Assembly: GCF_023101765.2 (NCBI RefSeq)
Contig: NC_064217.1
Location: 4,774,001 to 4,838,000 of the forward strand
DNA from: Spodoptera frugiperda
Lineage: Eukaryota > Arthropoda > Insecta > Lepidoptera > Noctuidae
Length of the DNA stretch: 64,000 nucleotides
Reading direction: 5' to 3'
A program made the translations under genes and the position numbers. The notes beneath the pieces were generated by a model, which saw only the letters and a list, made by a program, of their open reading frames with translations, did no database searches and had not been told where the DNA came from. This document shows, piece after piece, positions 12,627-20,454 of this stretch; the stretch's first letter is position 1; the number at the start of each line of letters is the position of its first letter.

Positions 12627-14099
12627 TGAGTGAAATGTTATTTATTGATTCCCCTTACCCTCCTGCATTTCTTTTGAAGAAGTCAGTTATATTTTGTTAT
12701 TGAATTATTTAGACTTATTTCAATTCTACCCAAAATTCTTCCCGCAACAGCCTAAACAAAAAATTCAAAACATCTTGCAGCAATTCTGAATACTAACGAA
12801 CTCTCTAATTTCGAGTAGCATAATTAATTAAATTCTTTAACAAACTTTTATTTTAAAACTCTGTTGAACCCGAACGTTTTACAAAAGATATTTAAACATT
12901 TTCGCGGAATGAATTCAAGTGCTCTTACTTTAGCTTTAAACGCTTCTTTTCAATGAGGTTGAATCAGAAGCGGGGGTTGTCTGGCTGCGGTCCAAAGTGC
13001 TGTGTTTTTTATGGCCTTAGGACGACCCCAGTAACATTGGAGACGAGCGATCCGGTCAAGTACTCTGCACTTTTTGTTTGTCTGCGCTAAGATTTCTTTA
13101 AAACATGAAATCTCATAAATTTTAAGGAACATTTCTCTTAAGAACGTGAGCCGAAACGTGTACATTGCCTTCAGAAACGATCGCTTGGTTCTTATTTTCT
13201 GTGCTCTCGTAAAACGTGCGAGCTGTGGATACGACCAAATCAAATTGTAAGGTGGAAAATGTTGATATTTGACAAATAAAATTTAGACCCGGTAAAATCG
13301 AGATGTATCTCAATGTCATCGTCACTTCTATAGGACTTTGGAGATGGTATTTATAAGAGGTCAGGTAAGCTAAGCAAAATGCACTTACAGTTCGCCAGTC
13401 AAAGTATGACAATGCCGCAATGTCATTTAAAATTTCCTCCATAAGTTCACACATATGCGTTATTTCACTTATGACTGGACGTAAAGTATTTATCATGATG
13501 TCAAGTATAACGGTGTACCGTAAATTTCCTCGTAAGTTACACAGTAATGTCAAGGTAATACTTAAGCATGGGAAGTTTTATGGTCGACCAATGTTGTTAC
13601 AAAGTTTTATGATCTGAGAAGTCTCAGGATTTGTCGCAAGTATTGTTGTAAACTCAAAATGTCAAATTGTCACCGTATGAAGGCACTGGTTCCATTACTA
13701 GGTTCGCGTTCAGTGTAAATAATGTTTTTTTTTATGGAATTCCTATTCAATGAAAGATAAACTTCTGGTTAGTAGGTTTAGAATAGATAAATAGGAAAGT
13801 TATGTCATTTGTTATGTAAGGATATGTCTTTCTTTATTTTCATACTTTAGTGGAATTTAATTTTTTATAAAACCTAACATTTTTAAGTATTTGACTTGAC
13901 TCGTAATCTTTATTTGTATTAAAATATACGAACGAAAATGTTTCTGTTCCTTTAACGTTTTAATTAAGATGTAAATTGATGGGACTAAAAATATTTGACC
14001 CTAATTTTATAACATCTTGTATAATTTTGTGTTTTTGTTTACATAATATGTGTTTCTTTTATAAAAGAAAATTTTTATTTTACCCAAAAAGGATAGTAA
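12627..14099. other. AT-rich stretch with one weak minus-strand exon candidate
   Basis: A minus-strand open frame at 13389-13560 ends exactly at ACT followed by GTAAGT and starts after a modest CTTAAG acceptor. Its 55 codons look protein-like but match no family I know, and an opposite-strand ORF (13420-13617) covers the same DNA. The rest holds nothing recognisable. Confidence 0.25.
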
Positions 14100-14346
14100 T
14101 TAAAAAACTAAAAAACCCGACTGCGTTTCTTTACAATATTAAAATGAAAAAACCCTAAAACAAGAAAGTCATCGTAAAATTTAAGCAGTCGGGACCCATT
14201 CTAAATATAAAGACTTTGTGAGGACACATACGACTGGATTTCTAGAATGGGTCCCGACTGCTTAAATTTTACGATGACTTTCTTGTTTTAGGGTTTTTTC
14301 ATTTTAATATTGTAAAGAAACGCAGTCGGGTTTTTTAGTTTTTTAA
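14100..14346. repeat. Perfect 104-bp inverted repeat with a 39-nt loop
   Basis: The left arm is 14100-14203 and the right arm 14243-14346; read base by base, the right arm is the exact reverse complement of the left. The loop is 14204-14242. A transcript from either strand would fold into a 104-bp perfect duplex. Each arm itself carries inverted copies of the motif CCCGACTGC at 14116-14124 and 14185-14193 (mirrored at 14253-14261 and 14322-14330), so each arm looks like a roughly 78-bp mini-element with its own ends. Confidence 0.95.
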
Positions 14347-14391
14347 ATTAACTTTTTTATTTTATTTTCTTTTAGTTTTATTATTTTTATA

Positions 14392-14628
14392 TTTTGATAT
14401 ATTTAGTGTCACTCTCACAGTAAATACGAATCAAACGACCCCTATCAAGCGGAAATCCATCGAGTCGTTCAGGCTACAGAGTGAGAAATATTCGAATTTG
14501 GCGCCAAAAATCCGCCATTTTGTTTTTTTAATAATTTTGATATATCCAGTGTCACTCTCACAGTAAATACAAATCTAACGACACCTCTCAAGTCAAAATC
14601 CATCAAGCCGTTTAGGCTGCAGAGCGTG
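14392..14628 (+). repeat. Diverged tandem duplication of about 90 bp
   Basis: Copies at 14392-14483 and 14535-14628 both begin TTTTGATATAT and share AGTGTCACTCTCACAGTAAA. They differ at about 13 of 90 positions by hand count. They are separated by about 50 bp containing TTTGGCGCC. The divergence shows this duplication is far older than the perfect hairpin beside it. Confidence 0.85.
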
Positions 14629-14639
14629 CCAAACAATTA

Positions 14640-14692
14640 TACATACATACATACATACATACATACATACATACATACATACATACATACAC
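14640..14692 (+). repeat. (ACAT)n microsatellite
   Basis: An uninterrupted tetranucleotide array of about 13 units sits just inside the right end of the compound element. Confidence 0.95.
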
Positions 14693-14727
14693 TCGAAAAA
14701 CATAACCCTCCTTCTGGCGCAGTCGGG

Positions 14728-15106
14728 TAAAAAAAATATGCTGTTTTGCTATATTTTTTTATGTCCTTGAAGTCATTTATATACTGGTCTACTAAGTGGT
14801 AAGTATCTTATAGAAACGTACATAACTCCTTTTGTTGATTATCTCAGTAACAAAACAAAAAAATAACAAGTTTTGCTTTAGGGGAACTGATCTATTTGTG
14901 CCCGTCTTATGTGCTGATGGTGATTTTAGCGTTCACTTAAGAGCTTATAGCGAACCATCTTGTCTTTATTGCTAAAATCCAGGTTCTAATCTGGCCCAAA
15001 AATAAAGTAGCTTGTCCCTAATAAACTTGCAACACTTATGAATTTAAACCGCGGCTTATTTATTACATAAAGAGTAATACAAAACGCATTTAGTAAAGTA
15101 TATTAA
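14728..15106. other. Non-coding spacer between the two mobile elements
   Basis: AT-rich, with no ORF or motif of note. It ends at the AGTG target site of the LTR element. Confidence 0.5.
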
Positions 15107-15110
15107 AGTG

Positions 15111-15448
15111 TATAAGGCGAACGTCCGCGCCACGGCCGTTTGAATATTCGCGCCGCGACCGTTTGAATTTCGCGCCACTAAAACAATACTCGCGCCAACA
15201 GCGCGCTCGTGGTTTTCCGCTGTGCTTCGTACTCGGTCGGCGCCGCCGCGCCGCCGCGCTGCCTCGCCGCCCGCGCCCCGCGCACAGGCCAGTAGTGTAC
15301 GATCTCGCGCCGCTCACGCGTCGTTAGCGAATATTATCTATGTCCCACGCCTCTTCTTCCCGAAAACTATTGTTATTTCTAATGTCCATATCTAGTTATT
15401 GTGTAAAGTTTGTGATTAATGGTAAATAAAGACCTTACAACCATTATA
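15111..15448 (+). repeat. 5-prime LTR (338 bp)
   Basis: It begins TATAAGGCG and ends CCATTATA, so the outermost five bases (TATAA / TTATA) form an inverted repeat instead of the usual TG...CA. It reads identical to 20113-20450. The first half is very rich in CpG and carries two near-copies of a CCGTTTGAAT(A)TTCGCGCC unit (15136-15154 and 15159-15177). A polyadenylation signal AATAAA lies at 15425-15430, near the end of the LTR. Confidence 0.97.
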
Positions 15449-15449
15449 G

Positions 15450-15467
15450 TGGCGCCCAACGTGGGGC
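15450..15467 (+). other. Primer binding site, tRNA-Lys type
   Basis: TGGCGCCCAACGTGGGGC starts one base after the 5-prime LTR. It begins with the TGG complementary to the universal CCA tail, and the remainder matches the 3-prime end of insect tRNA-Lys as I remember it. Minus-strand cDNA synthesis would start here. Confidence 0.85.
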
Positions 15468-15559
15468 TTCGAATTCACGAGAACTTTGTCGCGAATGCCG
15501 CGATAGATGCCTACCTATTTCAAATCGTGAAAAGTTAAGTTACGTGAAGAACTGTTGCC

Positions 15560-16078
15560 ATGGAACTAAGAAACGCGAAAGTTATATCTCGCGAAGATAT
15601 TATGAGTGACGACGCGAGTGAGCCCGAATACTACGACCAGGCGGAGCAGAGCGCTGCAAGCGCCCCCGCCCCCGTCCCCGCCGGGGCGCATGGACGCGCC
15701 GGCGGCGCTTCGACGAGCGCGACCACCGAGACCGTCTTAGCCGGTTTCATGGAGTCCTTCGTGAGAATGCAGGCGGAGACCAACAGAACCCTAGTCGAAA
15801 CCCTGAGGGCTTTCAACGGCTCCGGGAAACCACCGACTTCGACGCCAACGCCCGACTCCCGTCCGCCCAGCGTCTACCCGTCCGCGGTCACAGGCAACTT
15901 CGCCAAGTGCACTGCACGTTTCGACGGGAAGTCGCGCGACGCGGAGGTACTGGAGGCGTTCATCGATGCGGTGCAGGTGTACAAGGAGTGCGCGGGCGTC
16001 AGCGATGAGCACGCGCTGCGCGGCCTGCCGATTCTGCTGGAGGGCGACGCGGCCGTGTGGTGGCGCGGCGCGCGCTAA
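15560..16078 (+). pseudogene. gag: gag, N-terminal part, ended early by a frame change
   Basis: The ORF opens at an ATG in good context (GCCATGG) 92 bases after the primer binding site and runs 172 codons. The N-terminal 110 or so residues are acidic, then rich in Ala, Pro, Thr and Ser. From about residue 115 it enters a capsid-like region. A GDAAVWW motif at about residues 162-168, typical of Ty3/gypsy Gag, is followed within four residues by a TAA stop at 16076-16078. The continuation of the capsid (a Trp, then a RAMYG-like segment) lies in the next forward frame from 16074 on. The break falls in a short run of alternating G and C (16065-16075), where slippage or sequencing error is likely. 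A programmed frameshift is unlikely because the break is in the middle of the capsid fold. Gag would form the particle that packages the element's RNA. Confidence 0.85.
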
Positions 16079-19000
16079 CGTGCACGCCTGGCCGGACGCC
16101 GTGGCGCGCTTGCGTGCCATGTACGGGATGCAGCTGCCGCCATACAAAGTCCTACGAGAGATCGTCGACACGTACCAGAAAGACTCTGAACGTGCAGAAG
16201 TGTTTATGTGCAAAGTGCGATCATTGTTTACAAAATTACCGTACGCGGTGCCTATGCGTATACAACTAGATATAATTTACGGCCTTCTACATCGACGAGT
16301 TAGAAAACGTTTACCGAGAGATGATGTCGACGACATCGATCTCATGTTAGAAAAGGTGAGGGCCATAGAAGATTCTATCACCGAATTAAATCTTAGTACG
16401 TACGCCGCGAACCCGATCGTTTCTACGTCGAAATCGACAAGTCAAAACTTGTCGAGATCGCAAGACGCGCCGCGCGACCGAGCTCGCGAACCCGAGTCGA
16501 GCGAGCGCGAACGCAGCGTTACCACGAGTTCGAACGGTACTAGTGTCGCGAAACTCACTCCAAACTCGAACGAGAATTTGAAACGTGATAAACGCGTTCG
16601 ATGTTCGTTTTGCAAATTTTATGGTCACGTTTTAACAGATTGTCGCAATTTCCAAAATAAAAATAATAAACCACAACCAACTAGTGCGCTTTCTAGTAGT
16701 GGGCCTAATAATTTGCGTTGTTACGGATGTGGCCAATCCGGTGTTGTAAAGTCTAAATGTGAAAATTGTAGCGGAAAACAGTTACCCGCGACGCGATGCG
16801 ATTTTAATATGGTGAACGGCGAGAACGACTTACGCGAAGCTCACGCGGCGACGCCGTCACACGCTATGGTATCGGTCACTATCGCGAATAGGGTAGGTGC
16901 CGCAATACTCGACACGGGGGCTACGTGCTGCGTTGCCGGTTCCTTGTTATACTCTATCTTAACATCGGTTGGGGTACAATTTCACGAGGCGGAGCGAACC
17001 ATAGGACTCGCGATTGGTTCCCGCCAAACGAAAACAGTCCTCACGGCGACAGTACCCGTAATTTTAGAGGGAAGGCAAATCGATACTGAGTTCATAGTAT
17101 TTCCAGGTGAGAGTACTCGAACGTTGTTAGGTCGCGATTTTATTACTAAGGCTGGGGTTACATTAGACTTGTCACAGGAGTCATGGTTCTTTGCTGATAA
17201 CCCTGAACAGATTTTTCCTCTCGTGCAATCTTTTAGTCTAAATAGCACAGAACTGATGCAGGCAGATATCTCCGACGTCGCCTTGCGCGACGCCGAGGGA
17301 ACGAACTTACCACCAGAGCACAGGAACGCGCTCAACGCATTCCTGCGTAGCAGAGCGAACCAGTTTGCTGCGGATGGACCTCCCACGGATTTTGCCTGTC
17401 ATAAAATTAAGGTAAGAGAGAATCAGGAACCCCTTGCCTCCCCACCATACAGGTTATCGCCGTCCAAGAAAGAAGCCTTAGAAAAGGAGCTGCAAAAGCT
17501 ACTTAGCGCCGACGTTATCGAGGAGTGCGAGTCACCGTGGGCCTCCAACGTCGTCCTGGTGAAAAAGAAGGATGGGAGCTACAGGCTTTGCGTGGACTAC
17601 CGCAAGCTCAACGCGGTCACGGAGCCTGACCGATACCCACTTCCCAGGATCGAAGATGTGCTCCATGCGGCGAAAACCTCCAAGTACATGTCTACACTGG
17701 ACCTGCGTTCCGGATATTTTCAGGTGAGCGTTGACCCTGATCATAGGGACTTTACCTCGTTCACGACACCGCTGGGCACCTTCAGGTTCAAGCGCATGCC
17801 CATGGGCCTCCGGAATTCAGGGGCAACCTTCCAGAGATTGATCGACCGGTTCAAATCCAACTTACCAGGTATAACCTTGCTCGCATATCTGGACGATCTG
17901 TTGGTGCTGTCTGAAGACTCGTTCGAAAGGCACCTCGCAGACCTGGAAACCGTGTTCGACCGCCTTGCTATGTTTAACCTGCGGGTGAACCGAGAGAAGA
18001 GCCACTTCGCCCGAGATGCCGTGAAGTTTCTAGGTCATGTCATCGTACCAGGTGGTATTCGCATGGACCCAGAAAAGACGTCTGCTATAACTGGCATGCC
18101 GCCCCCTCAGAACGTGAGGCAGCTGAAGTGTTTCCTGCAAACCTCGAGCTGGTTCAGGCGCTTCATACCGGGTTATGCCGAGGTGAGTAGGCCTTTGACT
18201 TCTCTGCTGAAGAAAGGGAGCACCTGGGAGTGGGGCCCCGAACAGCAGAACGCTTTCGAGACCATCAAGTCCCTCCTAACATCGGCTCCTATTCTCCGTC
18301 AGGCTGACGGGACGAAACCATTCGTCCTTAGAACCGACAGCAGCGGCTACGCGCTTGGAGCGGCTCTACTCCAGGGGGAGGGGACCGATGAGCGACCCGT
18401 CGAGTACGCCAGTCGCCTCCTCACAGCCGCTGAAAAGAATTATAATACGACGGAGAGAGAGGCACTGGCTGTAGTATGGGCGGTGTCGAAATTTAGGGGG
18501 TATATTGACGGCGCCGATGTGACAGTTAAGTCCGATCACCAGCCGCTTAGGTGGCTCATGAGTTTGAAGTCACCAAGCGGCCGCCTGGCCCGGTGGGCGC
18601 TCAGTCTTCAGGAATATAACCTGAAGATCGAGTACACTCCTGGTAAGGCAAACGTGATCGCAGACACGCTGTCACGTCCTGTATGCGCGACGGAGGATAT
18701 TGAGGGGACTGAGTGCGACTTGCGCCTCGCCGTGGTTGACCTACCCTCGCGCAGCCCTAGGGACGTCAGAGACGGCCAGATGAAGGACCCGGAGATTCGC
18801 AAGATCGTCGAGGCGTTGGAATCCGACGATCCCTTTAGGGGGAGGTCCTGGGCAGATAAAGGGTATGTAGTAGTCGACGGCGTGTTGTACCGTTATGGTC
18901 CCGACAACGAAGAAGATGATGACGCCAGCTTGGTGGTACCGGAACATGAGCGCAAGGACGTGCTAGCCGAGTACCACGACGCTCCCACAGCCGGCCATTT

Positions 19001-20102
19001 CGGGGTGGAGCGAACTCTGCATCGTCTCGCAGGTAAGTATTACTGGCCCGGGATGCGGGCTTACGTTACTCAGTACGTCAAAAACTGTGCAGCGTGTCAA
19101 CGATACAAAGTGGACACGCGAAAACCCGCCGGCCTGCTGCAAGTTCCGGCTATGTCACGCCGCTTCGAAGTGTTCGCTGTAGATCTGTTCGGTCCATTAC
19201 CGGAGACACCCTCCGGCAACAAATGGATCCTCATAGTGGAAGACACCTGTACAAGGTGGGTTGAGTTATTTGCCCTTTCATCCGCTACCAGCGAAGAGTG
19301 CGCCAAAACACTGGTGAACGAGGTGTACCTGCGTTATGGGACGCCCAGAAGACTCATCAGCGACAACGGCGTGCAGTTTGTGAGCGAAGTGATGCAGCAG
19401 ACGTGTCACGTCATGGGCATCAAGCAGGCCCTGACGTCGTTTTACCACCCAGAGTCCAACCCTGTCGAACGAAAGAACCGCGACCTTAAGCCACAGCTTG
19501 CTATACTGGTTGGTAAGGATCATGATTCCTGGGATAGTCATCTTCCCGCTATTCGGTTCGCCATGAACTCTGCGTTCACTGCGAGCACGGGGCATTCCCC
19601 CGCTTTTCTCAACTTCGGGCGTGAGATACGCGCTCCCGCCGACGTGTTGTCTGAGATGCGCGCCATCGTCGAGAACGATAATGTGGTCTTGTCTATTACC
19701 CCGTTCCTTAGGAAGCTTTCAGCCGTGCTACTCGATGCACGGGATGTGCACGAGAAAGCCCAGGAAGCTCAGAAGAAGTACGCCGATGAGAGTCGTCGCC
19801 CAGCGCCAGACTATAAGGTAGGGGATCTCGTACTGCTTAAGACTCAGGGCTCTAACGATACGATCAAGGGGCAGACTCCGAAGTTCATTCCCCGCCGGGA
19901 TGGACCGTATCGCATTCAGGAGGTGATAGGTAGCACGACATACGCTTTGGAGCGTATAAGTGACGGCGTCTCGCTAGGGAGGTATCACGTTTCTTTGTTA
20001 ACACCGTTCGTTGGTCCCATCCAAGATCCCATTCAGGAGAAGCGTAAGAGGGGGAGACCTCGTAAGGCTAACCCGGCTTCGGGGACGCAACGCCTGGGTT
20101 AG
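16074..20102 (+). CDS. pol: gag C-terminal part fused in frame to pol (PR-RT-RNase H-IN)
   Basis: One open frame of 1343 codons follows the gag break. In order it shows: the end of the capsid; a CCHC zinc knuckle (Cys codons near 16602 and 16611, His near 16626, Cys near 16641); a second knuckle with Val in place of His (16719-16769); protease with DTGAT (Asp at 16911); reverse transcriptase with YLDD at 17886-17897; RNase H with acidic residues near 18336, 18459, 18534 and 18663; integrase with an HHCC zinc finger (18975-19097); a D,D,E core (Asp 19182, Asp 19362, Glu 19467); a GPY motif near 19902; and a basic AT-hook-like KRGRPRK at 20046-20066. The frame is also open upstream to 15966, but that portion is out of frame with gag and is not real protein. 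Gag and Pol share one frame here, so no ribosomal frameshift between them is apparent. There is no chromodomain and no env. All catalytic residues are present, so the enzymes look competent if expressed. Confidence 0.95.
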   Translation, partial: ANVHAWPDAVARLRAMYGMQLPPYKVLREIVDTYQKDSERAEVFMCKVRSLFTKLPYAVPMRIQLDIIYGLLHRRVRKRLPRDDVDDIDLMLEKVRAIEDSITELNLSTYAANPIVSTSKSTSQNLSRSQDAPRDRAREPESSERERSVTTSSNGTSVAKLTPNSNENLKRDKRVRCSFCKFYGHVLTDCRNFQNKNNKPQPTSALSSSGPNNLRCYGCGQSGVVKSKCENCSGKQLPATRCDFNMVNGENDLREAHAATPSHAMVSVTIANRVGAAILDTGATCCVAGSLLYSILTSVGVQFHEAERTIGLAIGSRQTKTVLTATVPVILEGRQIDTEFIVFPGESTRTLLGRDFITKAGVTLDLSQESWFFADNPEQIFPLVQSFSLNSTELMQADISDVALRDAEGTNLPPEHRNALNAFLRSRANQFAADGPPTDFACHKIKVRENQEPLASPPYRLSPSKKEALEKELQKLLSADVIEECESPWASNVVLVKKKDGSYRLCVDYRKLNAVTEPDRYPLPRIEDVLHAAKTSKYMSTLDLRSGYFQVSVDPDHRDFTSFTTPLGTFRFKRMPMGLRNSGATFQRLIDRFKSNLPGITLLAYLDDLLVLSEDSFERHLADLETVFDRLAMFNLRVNREKSHFARDAVKFLGHVIVPGGIRMDPEKTSAITGMPPPQNVRQLKCFLQTSSWFRRFIPGYAEVSRPLTSLLKKGSTWEWGPEQQNAFETIKSLLTSAPILRQADGTKPFVLRTDSSGYALGAALLQGEGTDERPVEYASRLLTAAEKNYNTTEREALAVVWAVSKFRGYIDGADVTVKSDHQPLRWLMSLKSPSGRLARWALSLQEYNLKIEYTPGKANVIADTLSRPVCATEDIEGTECDLRLAVVDLPSRSPRDVRDGQMKDPEIRKIVEALESDDPFRGRSWADKGYVVVDGVLYRYGPDNEEDDDASLVVPEHERKDVLAEYHDAPTAGHFGVERTLHRLAGKYYWPGMRAYVTQYVKNCAACQRYKVDTRKPAGLLQVPAMSRRFEVFAVDLFGPLPETPSGNKWILIVEDTCTRWVELFALSSATSEECAKTLVNEVYLRYGTPRRLISDNGVQFVSEVMQQTCHVMGIKQALTSFYHPESNPVERKNRDLKPQLAILVGKDHDSWDSHLPAIRFAMNSAFTASTGHSPAFLNFGREIRAPADVLSEMRAIVENDNVVLSITPFLRKLSAVLLDARDVHEKAQEAQKKYADESRRPAPDYKVGDLVLLKTQGSNDTIKGQTPKFIPRRDGPYRIQEVIGSTTYALERISDGVSLGRYHVSLLTPFVGPIQDPIQEKRKRGRPRKANPASGTQRLG

Positions 20103-20112
20103 AGGGGGAGGA
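20101..20112 (+). other. Polypurine tract
   Basis: AGAGGGGGAGGA lies directly before the 3-prime LTR and overlaps the last bases of the pol stop codon. It would prime plus-strand DNA synthesis. Confidence 0.9.
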
Positions 20113-20450
20113 TATAAGGCGAACGTCCGCGCCACGGCCGTTTGAATATTCGCGCCGCGACCGTTTGAATTTCGCGCCACTAAAACAATACTCGCGCCAA
20201 CAGCGCGCTCGTGGTTTTCCGCTGTGCTTCGTACTCGGTCGGCGCCGCCGCGCCGCCGCGCTGCCTCGCCGCCCGCGCCCCGCGCACAGGCCAGTAGTGT
20301 ACGATCTCGCGCCGCTCACGCGTCGTTAGCGAATATTATCTATGTCCCACGCCTCTTCTTCCCGAAAACTATTGTTATTTCTAATGTCCATATCTAGTTA
20401 TTGTGTAAAGTTTGTGATTAATGGTAAATAAAGACCTTACAACCATTATA
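20113..20450 (+). repeat. 3-prime LTR (338 bp)
   Basis: It reads identical to the 5-prime LTR, including both TTCGCGCC sub-repeats. AATAAA at 20427-20432 would direct 3-prime processing of the element's transcript. It is followed by the AGTG target duplication. Confidence 0.97.
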
Positions 20451-20454
20451 AGTG

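Larger units (their letters stand above)
14100..14727. mobile_element. Compound fold-back or MITE-like element with internal microsatellite
   Basis: The segment is bounded by CCCGACTGCG (14116-14125, at the start of the left hairpin arm) and its inverse CGCAGTCGGG (14718-14727), each next to an A- or T-rich tract. Inside are a perfect long hairpin (14100-14346), a diverged direct duplication (14392-14483 and 14535-14628) and an ACAT array (14640-14692). The end motif recurs at 14185-14193, 14253-14261 and 14321-14330. It has no coding capacity, so it would be non-autonomous. The class is not certain. Microsatellite-carrying interspersed elements are described in moths, and this one has that look. 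Confidence 0.6.
15107..20454 (+). mobile_element. Full-length Ty3/gypsy LTR retrotransposon with target-site duplication
   Basis: The element proper is 15111-20450 (5340 bp), flanked by the direct repeat AGTG (15107-15110 and 20451-20454). In order it has the 5-prime LTR, primer binding site, gag, protease, reverse transcriptase, RNase H, integrase, polypurine tract and 3-prime LTR. The order reverse transcriptase, RNase H, integrase places it in Ty3/gypsy (Metaviridae) rather than copia. The pol stop codon abuts the polypurine tract, so there is no room for env. It is clearly GC-richer than its flanks. LTRs that read identical imply a very recent insertion. One frame change in gag (16065-16078) is the only visible defect. 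The clade within Ty3/gypsy was not assigned. Confidence 0.97.

Noticed and set aside
14640..14692. CRISPR-like array
   Set aside because: It is a plain ACAT microsatellite without spacers, in insect DNA.
15090..15317. Arg-rich minus-strand ORF in the 5-prime LTR (repeated at 20068-20319 in the 3-prime LTR)
   Set aside because: It is the antisense shadow of a GC-rich LTR, duplicated only because the LTR is duplicated.
15966..16073. Start of the long pol frame at its first ATG
   Set aside because: This part overlaps gag in the wrong frame and is Cys- and Arg-rich nonsense; the real protein in this frame begins at the frame break.
15791..16213. Minus-strand ORF of 140 codons across gag
   Set aside because: Antisense to real gag sequence in GC-rich DNA; no domain.
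20050..20112. env gene downstream of pol
   Set aside because: The pol stop overlaps the polypurine tract, leaving no space before the LTR.
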